The notes under the pieces were generated by a model. It had not been told where the DNA came from, did no database searches, and saw only the letters and a list, made by a program, of their open reading frames with translations. From assembly GCA_020747015.1 (NCBI GenBank), contig JAGTJM010000004.1, forward strand, positions 744,001 to 808,000: a stretch of 64,000 nucleotides of DNA. Reading direction: 5' to 3'. Made by a program: the position numbers and the translations under genes. Positions 11,183 through 23,563 of this stretch are shown here, piece after piece. The first letter of the stretch is position 1, and each line of letters starts with the position of its first letter. This DNA is from Pyrenochaeta sp. MPI-SDFR-AT-0127. Taxonomy: Eukaryota; Ascomycota; Dothideomycetes; Pleosporales; Cucurbitariaceae.

Positions 11183-12035
11183 GGCCGGCGCTTCCAGCCG
11201 TCCGGGGAGAAGAGGCACATGTTGCTAGGAGCGAGGACTGCAGGCTCGGGTAAAGCTCTGGAAGATGTTGTCTAATGTCCCTCGCAAAAGGGTACTGAAA
11301 GAGGCGCGCGTGCTAATGGGGTGTTGGTGTCTCACAGGCTCGATAGCGTCCAAGCAAGCAAATGAATCAAAGATTGACGGCATCTGAGCAACAGCACAGC
11401 CAAAACGTCTGCGCCCAGACTGGGCATAGTCGTTAAGCGCACTGTCCTTGCCAGCAGGGGTACAACCGCTGTCACCATCCTCCTTGCGCCTCGAGCTGCG
11501 GCCGGGGCAAGAGCTGATTTGTGTTCGGCCCGCTTAGGCCCTACCCGACGGAGTGGAACTCCCTGGCTTAAGCCACCATCCCCTTGTGCAGGGATCCGCC
11601 TGCACAAGTTCCCTGCACTGCTACTCTTGCGTACACCCCTCCTCTTTCATCTTTCATCCCTCCGCGACACGGCCCCAGCCCCATGCAGCTAACAGGCGCC
11701 TGCCGCCTACGCGGCTCGAGCTCACCATGTTCATGCTTTCCCTGCCTAGCACAATTTCGGAGTCTGCCTCACCCTCAAAAGCCCACTGTTCGAACATGCG
11801 CTTCGAGAAGACACTGCCGCAGCACTGCTAATCGATTTGTGGCCTTGGAACCCGTGAGGCTGCTTGCACTGCATTGTTCAGATATATTTCCGTCTTGGAA
11901 CGCCCTGCAGCCTCTATTGTTACTCATTATCTATCCATCCTCGTTGTTCATCTGTCTTTGTCTTCATCATTCTTCGCCAGCTTCAATACGCTATAGCTTG
12001 TTTCCAAAGACGCCTTCGAACCTTCTTCCCTAATC
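11183..12035. other. Long 5' flank / probable leader of the zinc-finger gene
   Basis: No protein gene is supported. The right half (about 11600-12030) is rich in C and T, typical of fungal promoters and transcribed leaders just before the start at 12036. It contains several short upstream ATG frames. A perfect 10-bp inverted repeat lies at 11583-11608 (separate entry). Confidence 0.45.
11583..11608. repeat. Perfect 10-bp inverted repeat with 6-nt loop
   Basis: CTTGTGCAGG (11583-11592) is followed by six bases and its exact reverse complement CCTGCACAAG (11599-11608). It could form a stable stem in RNA or bind a dimeric factor. It lies about 430 bp before the zinc-finger start codon. No function is shown. 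Confidence 0.5.
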
Positions 12036-13189
12036 ATGTTGTTGTATGCTGACCAGCCTACGCCTCCGTTCAATTCCCCCTACCAACAGCACGCAACCAA
12101 GACAAATTCGCTACTCGAATCCCCATATCCTTCACCAGTGCGACTTGAATCTCGACCAAAGTATCCACAAGGCCTCGGACTATACGAATACCAGCAGCCT
12201 TTGCCAAACGGTCTGCCTCCATCACCTCAGCCGTCAGAAGTCTGGGGTGGTCAGTTCTCCACTGGCGCCTCTCCACTCATGACCGAAGCCCTTGCAGACC
12301 CTTGGACTTCGGGAGCATTCGATCATCCAGTGTCTCGATCACCTCTTCCGTGGGCATCTGCTCAGACATCTCCCCGATCCTCATTGTCGTCATACACTCG
12401 TGAGATGTCTGTCTTTTCGCACGAAGGCTCAGAACAAGCATTTTCTGGTGTAAAGGTCGAGAGTTCTGGCTGGGGCTCTGAAGTACACTTCAGTGCCGCA
12501 GGGTCAAACGACATGAACAATACCCTGTCCTCCTCAAGAGGGCCGCCGCTCACAGTCGCTCCTGAGCGGCTCGACGCTGGCCTCTTTTCATACGACAACA
12601 CATATGGTTCTTCACCTATGCCTAGATACGAACCAGCGCCCGTATTCGACTATGGGGGCCCAAAGTTTGAGCGGGCACCTTCAGAAGAAAGTATCAGTAG
12701 CCTACATTCTCGAGGCCGCTCTACATATTCTACTATAAGCGGAGTTCGGGAACGCACCCGCAATCGACGACACACGGACCCTGCTCATGCCGCATACCGT
12801 TGTCAACTTTGCCCTGACAAAGGGTTTGCAAGGAGATATAATTACAACCAGCACATGTTGACACATGACTCATACCGAAAGAAGGACAATATCTGTACAT
12901 ATCCCGGCTGTGGGAAAGAGTTTGTTCGCAAAACAGACCTGGCGCGGCACGACCAAAGCGTGCACCAAAGGGCCAAGCCGTTCAAGTGTGCGAGGTGTCC
13001 TTCAGCATTCTCCCGCAAAGACACGCTGCGCAGGTAAGCACCAGCTATTCTACGTCGTCGTTGCGTGACTGATTGTTGCTCAGACACGAGGAAGACGGAT
13101 GTCCGCGACGCAATCAAATACCGGTCACAGACCCTCACATGCTCTCACAGCTGCGGAACGATGGGTATTCGGGCAGCTTGGGACTCTGA
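12036..13189 (+). CDS. C2H2-type zinc-finger transcription factor
   Basis: Two exons, 12036-13033 and 13084-13189 (50-nt intron), 367 aa. The first 245 residues are Pro/Ser/Gln-rich and presumably disordered, with activation-domain character. Three tandem fingers follow. Finger 1 starts with YRCQLCPDKGFARR and ends HMLTH. Finger 2 is ICTYPGCGKEFVRKTDLARH with a second His four residues on. Finger 3 is FKCARCPSAFSRKDTLRRH and ends in Cys 339 (HEEDGC), so it is C2HC rather than C2H2. The intron interrupts finger 3 just before its first His (residue 334). The likely role is a nuclear sequence-specific regulator; the target is unknown. It has the largest intergenic surroundings of the window on both sides, a situation often seen with developmental regulators. 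Confidence 0.85.
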
Positions 13190-16100
13190 TTCCAAGGGCG
13201 TGGGTATAGATTGGGTAACGGAGCATTTCTGGAGCATTGGCCTGGATCATTTTTGGTTTCGTTTTCTGTCACAGCGCTGCGTTTTTTGACATTTTCATGT
13301 GGAATTGACTCTTGCTATCTGGGAGGACATCTGCATACCCGGCGTTTTTGGGTAGTCCAGAGAACTTGGGCGTGATAGATGACTCTGCGGTGACAGACCG
13401 AGGTTGCCTTGCTTCACTGCAATCTAGCTGCCTCGATGCCTTGCGCAAAATACGATTACGGTTCTTCTCATGTGTGTCCCACGCCTGACAAAGTTGCATT
13501 CAAGCATCGTGCCGACTGCTTGAATCTGGGATGGCCTGAAGGGGACGCCACCTAGATCGATGTGCTGCCCAGCATCCGAACCGGCAATGCGTACAACGTC
13601 TTTTCTCACAACCGCGCATCAGCCGGTGATCACACGGGGATCATTACCGCACGCCAGGCAGGCTAATAAACGACAGGGGGGGACCTCTGCGTGAATTTGC
13701 TCAACGTCGGCGCTTAACCATGCATCATGCATGCAGGTCACATACCACTCTGGCCTGAGTGGCCAGGGACACGCTGGGGCTGCGGCACGGCGCCCCACCT
13801 GTCGGACGGACCACTTTATAGTAATTAGACGCAGGATGCTCCTTTGCTGGCTATATTACCAGTCTTTTCGGATCATGGTCTCGGTCTGCAGCTGTCTTCG
13901 CGGCAGGGACCGACGGCGCCTGTTGCAGACGTGATCCTGGAGCGCCTAGTCATGTCTTGCAGCGCGACTAGCCCAGAGCCACTTGAGCGCAGAAAACACC
14001 CCAATTGAGCCCATGCTGCACCCTACCCGTATCCCCCACTACGAAGGCACATAGCGGCCTGGTGGGCGCTTAATGCTTGGACGCCTGCGTCCGTCTTATC
14101 TGGCTCGAGCCACGTCGGCTGTGTTTGTCGCAGCGAGCGAGCACACTAGTCTTCTCTGGCTAGATCAAGACTGCTCTCTCCCACGCCGATCCCAGCGACC
14201 TCCCCGTTCTGTCTCCCTCATCTCGACGCGTCTCTTCATCTAGCTGGCCTCAACGATGCACACCCCCCCATGGCAATAACGGGCGTCTGCTGCCTAACCC
14301 GGGCTTCTGGATCGAAGCACCTCCGCAGCTGCACGCGCTTTCAGCCCCCAGGCAAGCTCCAGGCAAGCTGTTCACTGCTCCGCGGCGTGTCCGGTAGCTT
14401 TGATCAAGGCCGTTTAGTGCATCACGGCCTGGTTGCCCACTTCTCGGGGTCGACGACGTCAGGCAAGAGTCAAAGCTTGCCCAAGATCCGCGGGGTGCCA
14501 CTCAGGTGACATCAAACACATGCGAGTGAAGGCTCTTGCCATCGGTGGCACCCTATCCTCGCCCCCATGCTGCATCAGTACTAGCTGCTCGGTCTGGCAC
14601 GTCGCTCTCGCTTCCACAGCACCAAGAAGAATGGTCCAATTCATGTTACGGGCCGATTGTTACTAAAGGCCAAGGCAGCTCCACAGCGACAGTCGACCGT
14701 CAGTGCCAGCCCCCTCCCATCACGACTGGTTTGCTGCTAGTGACATGTCACTATTCGTTCTGTCAGAGCTTGTATATGCAGCGTATCAGCGGCATGGCGA
14801 GAGCAACGTTACTTTGGTCCCCTCCCGTGGACCTATCTCCAATTCGTTCATTGGGCAGCTACTTCGTCATGCCCTGCAACACAACGGAACGAGCTGGAGC
14901 CTTTTCCCGTCCGGTGCCTGCAGCGGGTCTTTACTGCCGCCTGCATGCCAGCTTTCGGACCCGCACCCGTTCGTTGCACTGCTCCGTACTCGCCCCATGC
15001 TGGACTGATTGATCTGTAGCTCGAATGAAAACAATCTACATCCAACTTTGCCATGCCTGTTCACTTGCGGTCAACTCACCGGAATTTCCACGTGCGATAG
15101 ATGCAGTCAGCAATCGAACAAGCGACCTGCAGCCACAACACCCCCCGGAGTAAACCCTGTGGCGCTTGAAACATTTTGTGCGACGAAGCCTCAGCTCACT
15201 GCATGCACTCATCTATCTGAGATCCTACGGACAGCGACGCAATAGACCAGAGAGACTTGTTCAGCACGACTCCAGCAGCTGTCATCAGTGCTCTCTATTT
15301 TACTATTGTGCCTTTCTCAGAAGACTACTGAATGGTCATGCCAGTTGCGTCACCATGCGACCCCAAAGACTGGCACAATATTCTTACAGCCAACAAATTT
15401 GCACAGGTATTTGCCCGCCACAGATAATGTTCACTTAGACGTCTGACACATGTGTTCCTTCCCGCCCATGAAAAACTCCGTACGACTCTACCTCGACCAC
15501 ACATTACGCGATGAACGAATACAAATAGTGCCACGGAACATGTAGTTGTAGCTGGATGAGGCTGCAATCTTGGCCCTCTGTCCGCCAGCAACCTTTGACA
15601 CCGCCTCTCCTTAGGGCGTACAGAGTGCGCAACCTATGTTTCCTTCTGCGATGGACACAAAATTCTGTCGCTTTTCAATGATAGACCAGGATGTCAACCT
15701 ATTCTACATTGTGCATGTCCTGGCACCAGTGGAGCAGGGACTGACGCTCGTGATGGCTTGCCTGACGCCCTACTGCACGCCAGCAGTTCCGTGTGCGGGT
15801 TTCTGGAAAACCACTCGCATGGCACTGGGAACGGAAAATCAGGCGAGCAGCGCGCGAACAAGCAGCTTCGGAAGTGGTGCAGGGCAACGCACAATTTCGC
15901 GAAGGGCACAAGCAGCGCCAAACCGCGGCAGTACATCTTGGGGCGATCGCAAAAGTCGCCAAAATCCCCTGTCTAAGCGCGGTGCATCCGCCAGCAAAAG
16001 CGGTAGCCGCAGTATCCCTACAAGCGAGATGCGTTGCCGCGCTGCCAATAAACTCGATAAGCGCGATCTACGCTAGGGTTGTGTAAGGTCGTTTAGGCCG

Positions 16101-19100
16101 TGTGCGACGCAGCTAAAAACAACGTCACCGCTCGGCAACTCTGCGCCTGGCGCTTGCGCGTTACGGACCCTGTCGTCTATGGGTTCCCTCTACCCCGCGA
16201 CCGGCTTCCTCCCCATTTGCGAAATCGTACATCCTTACGTGAGTCTCCAACTGCGCTGATGATACCAGCCCTGCATTTCTTACACAGTCGTGCTTTCGCG
16301 GGTGAGCTGTGGCTGACGCTAGATGCCGCCGCCTCAGTCGGTCGGACATGCCAGGCCTCCTGTTCCGTCCTGACGAGGCTGATTCCTTTGCCCTCAGCTT
16401 TGGTCGCCCAACGGACCGGGCCCTAACAGTTTCTGGGGCATCCCGCATTACGCCCTGCAGAGCTAGCGAAGATAACGGCTAGGATGCCAGTGGGCGAGGC
16501 GAGTGAATGCGTACAGGATGAGCTGATGCGCCTGTTGCACTCTGCGGAGCAATATCCTGAAGTTCCTCAATGGAGAGCAATGAAGAATTGAGTAGTGCAA
16601 GACTTTCTCCGGGCTACTTTTGACCATTTGCCGTATTCGTCGCTACTCCCACTAGCGTTGCATTCGCTACCTTAGGATCAAAGCAAATCAACGAGGACGA
16701 AGTGATTTTTCCCTTGGTCGCTCCACAAGTCTTTTTGGGCAACGCAGCTAATGTCCTAGCCGTTTTGGCACTCCAATCTCCCAAAACACGTCATTGGTTT
16801 GCCCGGAGGCTACTTTCTCTTCCCCGGCCAATCATGACTCAGCACACGGACCAACGCCCAAATACACATGTCCGCTGACTTCCGCGGCATCGCAAACATG
16901 CCGAAATCACGCAAAGCTCCACTCCGACGTCCTGGAGTCGGGCACGCTTTGCCACAGCTGTCCTGGTTTTCGTTCTTAGTGTCTGATAGTCTAGCGAGAT
17001 CTCAGTTACGCTACGCCAAGATAGGAATGCCCTCGGCCATGCTTCATATTGCTTCGCTATTGGTACACACGAGTACCAGCAGTGCGGGTAGGATTTTGTC
17101 AGAAGGTGGCAGCGCCGCCTTGCCAACCTGCAGTCGACAAAATTCTTCCACGGTTCAAGAACGTCGGCGTCACGGCTCATGAACCGGCAAAGGAGCGGTT
17201 CCCAGCCATGTGGTATATGAGCACAATGCGCTTGTCGCTAAGCCTAGCGATATCGTGGATGAATTCAGATGTGCTCAACTATTGTCATGTCGCTCCTCAA
17301 CAACACCTAGATTATTATAACATTCACATGATATACTTCAGCCCGGTACGCGAGGCATCTTGACGCTGTTTTTTCCGACTTACCCGGTCTATCTCGCCTA
17401 TCTTGCGACTTGCTCACATTCCACCTTTTCCCAGACTATTGCGCCAGTCACAGTCAATCAATCTTAAGCGCCATCATTCTTGGTCGATAAAACATATCTA
17501 ACAAAATTGTGTCTGGGATTCAGGATTGAGGGTCAGTCGAGAAGGACGTTCATTTTACCTCACCTCCTCCTACTTCCTTGACCCCGGCCCTCAATATTCC
17601 ATACCATGACCTTGCGGCATGACTAGATCTAACCGCCCGCTACAATAACTTGCAGCGCTTAGCTCATTTCAATGGTCTCTTGACAAGATTCTCGCTACAC
17701 AGCACGAATTCTCGAAAGTGAATCTCATCCTTGATCCATGCAAGTCCACAACCTGTTTCCTTAGATCTCTTCAATTTGCTATGAATTGTTGCCCTAAGAT
17801 CTGCATTATTACCAATGAAGACTCGCAAGCCAGCAATATCTTTCTGAGAACACGTGACTGAATGGGCGGCTACAGCATGATTGTTCTATATACTGTCGTG
17901 ACGATGATCATTGAAACTGGTAGCTAATTCATCTCATGACGACCCGTACCTTGCAGATCAATATCTTGGCGTATGGCCGATTCTTCGAGACTTGATGGCG
18001 AGCAAGGGTGCCGTCGGCCGCACACAACGATGAGTACTTGGGAGTACACGTCGCGGCCCAGTTCAACACAACATGCCTAGCTTTCAGTCTAGCACTTTAT
18101 CCAAACTGCCTAAAACACGTGACAACCTGTACTGTATAGCCATCACAGTGTTTCCCACAAGAGACCCATGATAAGCTCGACTGTCGACCAGAATGATAGA
18201 TGACATGCATCTCACTGCGTTGGGCAACACAGAGCTTCATCTCGCAAGATCCACAATCAGCACGTGTAGGATCTACTCCGATTTAAGTCCCCTCGTGGGC
18301 TGTATATTAAGCGCGGCGCGGACAACGGTCTTGTGGGTAAGCTGACGCCCTGCATTCAGCCCCAAAGAATCCGAAGCAAATAATCGATAAGCTTGAGCTG
18401 CTGCGGAGTGTCCAAACATCATGAATGTTTGTGTAGGTGAAATATTGTACGTGTCGGTCCAACTGAAGTCGCATATTTGTTCTTTGGCATGGCACTGCCT
18501 TACTCAAATGATATATTATCAAGCCTAGCGCATTGATCGTCGGTCTCCGAGAGGTTATTGTTCCACAGCGTCCTAAAAGACCAGTAAGTCTCACGTGTTA
18601 GGCCTATTGGGGGAAGTCACGAGCTATTCGCGAGTTTCATACTTGTCCAGGATTGCCCAAGTCATCAGCGAGGCTAAGGGTAAGACATTACGCCCAGTAA
18701 CGAGTTGTGTCTGAGAAGCAAGCTGCAAGACGCACACGGACGGTTCCTCCTAAAGAGGAGCAGTGGTAAGCTTCTGTGCCCCGCGGGTAAGGCTACCCAC
18801 CAAGCAGTGAGCAAGCATCGATCAGAACTAGGGTTTGAACAACTTCACATTGAGTCTACACTAAGATGCGCCCTTGATGATACAGTCGTATTGAGTTGCT
18901 TGGCTTTATCCTTCCTTCCATAAGTCTCAACGGGCTTCTCTTGTAGAACGCGCTTATGCTCAACCTACAAGCGCGCTTTTGGCCCCCAACGTCAACATCC
19001 TCATCCACCCCATCACTCACCGCCTGAGCCCTGAGCCATGGCCTCACGGAAACCATAAAAGCGGAATAGGCAAGATGCAAGCCGCCAACCAACAACCAAA

Positions 19101-19975
19101 GTCTTCACACACGGGGTCCGGTCATTCTGTGGTTGTACCACCACAACCACCTCGCAAGCGCATTTGTAAGACGACCATCGTTAAATATTGCCAACCCCGC
19201 GCCAATGCTCGCAAACCCATACAATCGGGATTTTAATCTCAAGTAAAGTACGGCTGATTACGAGGCTTCTACACAATGGAAAAAGATCCGGTGGCTCTGA
19301 TTGGCTGATGTGTTCAATATTGCCACACCAGGGGGGTTTCTCCCTTTGTAGCGCCAGGTCAGAGCAGAGAAGTTGGTTGAGCCAGGCGGGATAAGCAAGC
19401 TGGAAAAGGGGCGTAGACTGTTTTGTCGCTACGTTAAGCCACATGGAGCATGCGATCGAAAGGGTTGGGCTCGACCAACACGTTTTCTCATAAACAAAAT
19501 GGAAATCGGGGAAAGTGCATGTCAGTGTTCAACAAGCATGATCGCGGTGACATGATTTGGACAAGATGATTCAATAGCCGCCGCCACGACGCCTCGTTTC
19601 GCTTTCTCGCACTCGCACACACTTAGTTATACAGGATGGCTCTAGCTTGGGAGAAATCTAGAATGCTCGTCAATGCCGCCAGACAACGAGGTTGGGAATT
19701 CCCAGGTAAAACAAAGAAAGAAGAATTTGCCTGCTTGGCAATTCTAGTACAAGGATATTGTCATATAAGGAACGATATCTTGGTAGACTATCCTACATTG
19801 ATCTCAGATGCCTGGATTTGCTTGGCACTATTTACACGATCGTACCTTATGAGGATTGTCATCCTTGCCCTCGCCATATCATGCTAGATGTGTGTCGATC
19901 GTGAAGTCGTTTGAGTCATATGCTTTGTCGTCAAATGTTGCTGTGCAACTGTCATCCGAAACGCTAAGGGTGACA
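13190..19975. other. 6.8-kb gene-poor region
   Basis: No supported gene, tRNA or transposon over 6.8 kb. Frames such as 14536-15012, 15636-16076 and 16868-17182 (plus) overlap frames on the other strand, have Cys/Arg/His/Ser-rich composition, no recognisable domain and no consistent splice partners. Base composition is mixed and not markedly AT-rich, so strong repeat-induced mutation is not obvious. The left end should hold the zinc-finger gene's 3' end. A small inverted repeat (GTGGTTGT ... ACAACCAC) sits near 19131-19152. Confidence 0.5.
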
Positions 19976-21182
19976 CTAGATGAAATCGCCATCTCCAAAT
20001 CCACCAAAGGGATTCGGAGGCCGTCCACCAGGTCCACCAAAGCCTCCTCCACCAGGGAACCTGGGGCCTCCTCCTCGATTGTCTCTCAACGGATCACCCG
20101 GTCCTACTGGGTCATATCGCGCACCCGGCGGTGCCGAAGGATCGTATCCTCCGATACCACCTTGACCGCGAAACAGCGGGTCATCGAAGGTAGGATGCAT
20201 ACCGCCGCCCATGGCTCCTGGTCGCGGTAGTCCGCCACCAAGATGTGGTCGAAGAGGATCGTTAGGGCCAAGACCCTGGGGGTACAAATCATCATGGCCG
20301 ATGCCAACGGGGTACCGATTGTCACGAAGACCGCCTCGTGCTGGCCGATTGACCTCGTACTCGTCCTCGAAGCCAGGTATGGGCTCGGGAAGCGGTCGAC
20401 CAGGCTGTGGTCGCGCAGCTAGAGGGTCGTTGAAAGGGTATGGACGTGCGGGCTCTGGCTCATTGGGCGGTTGTCGTGGGTTGGATGGCTCCCCTCCTTG
20501 CGGAGCTGGCCGGTCTGCAGTCGGTGTACGATTACGTTCTATGTTGCTTTCTTCGTAACCTTCCTTTTGTATACCTGGTGCAAGCTTCTGGATGATTGAG
20601 AGCTTGAGTAGTGCGCCGAGATCATTCAGTCGCCCTTCAGATATGAATAGGTCCTGTAGCTGCTTCGCGGCGTCCTCTGTTGATGTATTCACGGATATTG
20701 TGAGCGGGATTGTCGATTCGGAGAGGTAGTCCTTGGTCGTGACATCGAAATGTGTGGTCTTGTCGTCACCAATCGCCAGAGCATATACGACTGCCTTTCC
20801 TCCGAGCCTGCTCACCTTGACTAGATATTCCATAGCCGATTGTGCATGTGCATAGCGGAAGGCGTAGGTTGATGACGCATTCCATACTGTCGGTAGAGTC
20901 TGAGGATTTTCGGCGTCCGCATTGGCGTCTGTGATTTCCTGAGTACGTAGTTGGAAAAACATACCGAAGGAAAGGTGCATGGCTTGTCTTACCTATTCGC
21001 TCATCTTCGCCAAGACCGATGAGTCTGAAGCCCACTGCCAACATTCCAGCATGTACAGCGAGGGCAATAGCTTCAGCTTGGTTTTTGAGCTGTGGGCCTT
21101 CGGATTTGGGCAGTGAGGACGCCATGAAGAGTGAGAGCGAACCCGCGCTGAGCGGGTTGCCCGTTGTTCTTTCTTGTACCAT
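19976..21182 (-). CDS. PI31-like proteasome regulator
   Basis: Two exons, 21182-20993 and 20928-19976, 380 aa. The acceptor is the AG at 20930-20929; the nearer one (CTCAG) would break the frame. PI31 proteins bind the 20S proteasome and modulate its activity or assembly, and help its transport in animals. Seen here: an N-terminal globular part (NPLSAGSLSLFMASSLPKS, IALAVHAGMLAVGFRLIGLG, TYAFRYAHAQSAMEYLVKVS) matching the PI31 N-domain pattern. A 200-residue Pro/Gly/Arg-rich tail follows, with repeated NDPL/DDPLF elements (PFNDPLAARP, GPNDPLRPHL, TFDDPLFRG) and the C-terminal PFGGFGDGDFI. The length is typical. The family call is from remembered patterns; the two-part architecture makes it likely. 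Confidence 0.82.
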
Positions 21183-21812
21183 TGTTTCACGCGTGCAGGC
21201 AGGCCTATGGCTTTCTCGAATTATGTTTTATCTATATCAGTTATTATGAGCGTGATGGTATGAGATAGACGTCTGTATGTCGAAGAGAGAAATGATTGAA
21301 GCCGATGAGATTAAAGCAAGAATTGGTTGCAGGCAACAGAGCTTCGCACTTTCGTTACACCAATGAGGTCAGAGGCGGGGTCTGGGGGGGAGCTTGGGCG
21401 ATGCAGCAGGGTTCACACGAGGACCATCATTTTCAACGTAAGCTTCATAAACGGAACGTCGACAATGCAGGCGTCACAACATGATTTAAATATAGAAGAC
21501 GCCCCAGCATTATATGCTATGCAAGTCAAAGGTATGCATTATTTGACGAGGTAGCTCATCGAGCCCATCATTGGGTTTTTCAAAGCACAACACCCCTCCA
21601 ACCATAGAGAGAATAAGTCGAGGTGAACCAACGCCGGTGGCAATGCAGAAATCATCCAAATGAGCGAAATTCGATCAGAAAAGGTAGGGTGCAAGCTAAG
21701 CATATTACTCGGGCAGATCCTGGGACGCGCTCGACGTCAGTTCGTTGGGTTCAAGCAATCTTTACAAGTTAGCAGTCGAGCTTTGATGGCTTCGTAGAGC
21801 GTGCAGGTAGGC
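21183..21812. other. Intergenic, no gene seen
   Basis: About 630 bp between the PI31-like start (minus) and the end of ATG18 (minus). It contains the PI31-like promoter and ATG18 terminator region. The only frames are short. Confidence 0.5.
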
Positions 21813-23209
21813 TTACGAATACTGCTTGTACAGCGTACCCTCACCCCCTTTCTCCAAGTCAACATTAAAGACGTAGTAGTTCCCTTCGCTGGTTACCACC
21901 ATAATCTGGGGGCCGTTGTTGTTCAATGCAACTACAGTCCTAACAGGGCCTGATGCAGCGCTGTTTGGCGACCGGGGTATCTTGACCCATGCAAAGTCTC
22001 GCGAAGGCTCCCAGATCTCGGCCATCGCACTTGGTAGGTAGCCACCCACGGTAGCAGCAAACGACTTGCCGACAGTTTGCGAAGTTCGCCGTATCATGCT
22101 AGCGAAAGTTGGGTTCAGCGGCTTTCGCTCTGGTGACGAAATGTCTGTCGTGCTAGCACCGAATTCGTCCAGGTTCTCTTCACTGGCCCTGCTGTTACTT
22201 CTCTCGCGAGATGCGGACGTTGGCTGGTTAGGGCCAGATGAGACGCTATTACTGCGACTTGTGTTGGGCGCACCCAGGCGAAAGATATGGACTGTCTCAG
22301 TTGCCGACGAAACACTCAGCAGCGTTGATGTCGAGTTGAAAGACATGCTGTATATTCTGGCAGGTATTGAGCCTCTGCGGAACTGATACAGCTTTTGTGC
22401 GTCTGGTATTGAGAACACGCGAATTATAGTGCCCTTTTCAGAGGCCGTGGCCAACAAGGTGCCGTCGTTGTTCAAAGCGATACAAGACAGAGGAGAATTA
22501 TGTGCCTCTATTACATTTACCGCTTCCATCTTCGTGGCATCGTATATAAGGACCTCGCCGCTTGTTGGAGCGATATGATCGGATTTGGGTGGCGCATGCG
22601 ACGGGGGTTGGAACGTGGACGGCGCGGCTTTGGTGGGTAGCGGGTACACTAGGTAGTTATTTTCCGAAGACGCCGATAGAGCGCATATGGCTGCTGTCTG
22701 TCAGCAACGATAGAAAGGGCTTGATATTGCTGGGCTACCATTTGGATTGGGGGATGTCTTCTCTGTCTTGAGCATCTGCATGTTGCTGATGTCGTATACA
22801 TATAGCTCTGATTCAAGGACGACAACGAGTCGCTTTCGATTCAGTCGCATAGCCAGAATGGCAGTGCGAAAAGTCATTTCGCATATCGTCGAGTGCCTCT
22901 TCACATGATCAGTGGCTGTGCGGGCAAACGAGGGTCTGTGGTTGACTGACCTTTGTGTTCTGTATGCGCAGGACCCGAGGCGACAGGGTCAGGGCGACCA
23001 AAGAGGTCGAGAAGAGCATCTCGAGGCTCGAGACATCTCCTTCGCGTGACTCGGACTGCTTGTTGAACGGGTCGGTGGTGTATATGCGGTAGCCGTTGGA
23101 GGTACCTGTAGGCAGATTTAGGGTTTGTTGGCTTCTTCGCGGGGGCGCATATACCAACGCCTAGATGGCTGTGGTCCTGGTTGAAGGTGACAAAGTTCAT
23201 GGCCGTCAT
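21813..23209 (-). CDS. ATG18: Autophagy-related PROPPIN Atg18
   Basis: Four exons on the minus strand: 23209-23155, 23105-22951, 22898-22739 and 22690-21813, 415 aa. Atg18 is a seven-bladed beta-propeller that binds PI3P and PI(3,5)P2, acts with Atg2 at the expanding phagophore, and regulates vacuole morphology. The N-terminus MTAMNFVTFNQDHSHLGVG leads to a first WD-like blade. The phosphoinositide-binding FRRG motif is at residues 227-230 (LYQFRRGSIPARIYSMSF). A Ser-rich insert (SRSNSVSSGPNQPTSASRER) between blades is common in fungal Atg18. Exon 1 is open far upstream to 23524, but the homologous part begins at Met 23209 or 23200. Divergent from PPM2, 354 bp apart. Confidence 0.92.
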
Positions 23210-23563
23210 GTCCGCCAGTCGTAACCTGGTCGTTTGGAGAGGGACCTGCAGACAGACTATCACAGCGGAGAGCTTGATGAAGCTCGGGCCAAGAGTTTGC
23301 GGGCCGCTTGCACTACGGACGACGACGTGTGAGGTTGGAGTAGTACAGGAATATTCGGTCTGATAAAGGCGACATGTGTGAGGGTGCCAGATAGCGAGTT
23401 CTGATGTGTATTCGACCGCGTGAAGCTCTTTCTCCAGGTTGCAACTCCTCCCACTTCCGCCTGATGGGGTCCTCATGCAGGGATCTTGCCTAGCCCCGCC
23501 TGTGGCTGGTGCTCCAAAATTCAATCACCACTTTCAGCCGTCTACCACACTCTGGTCACCAAC

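Noticed and set aside
14536..15012. 158-aa frame in the gene-poor region
   Set aside because: Cys/Arg/Ser-rich random-like composition, overlapping frames on both strands, no splice context.
19636..19887. 83-aa plus-strand frame with a hydrophobic C-terminus
   Set aside because: Isolated, no neighbouring exon joins it, composition not convincing; the hydrophobic end may be chance.
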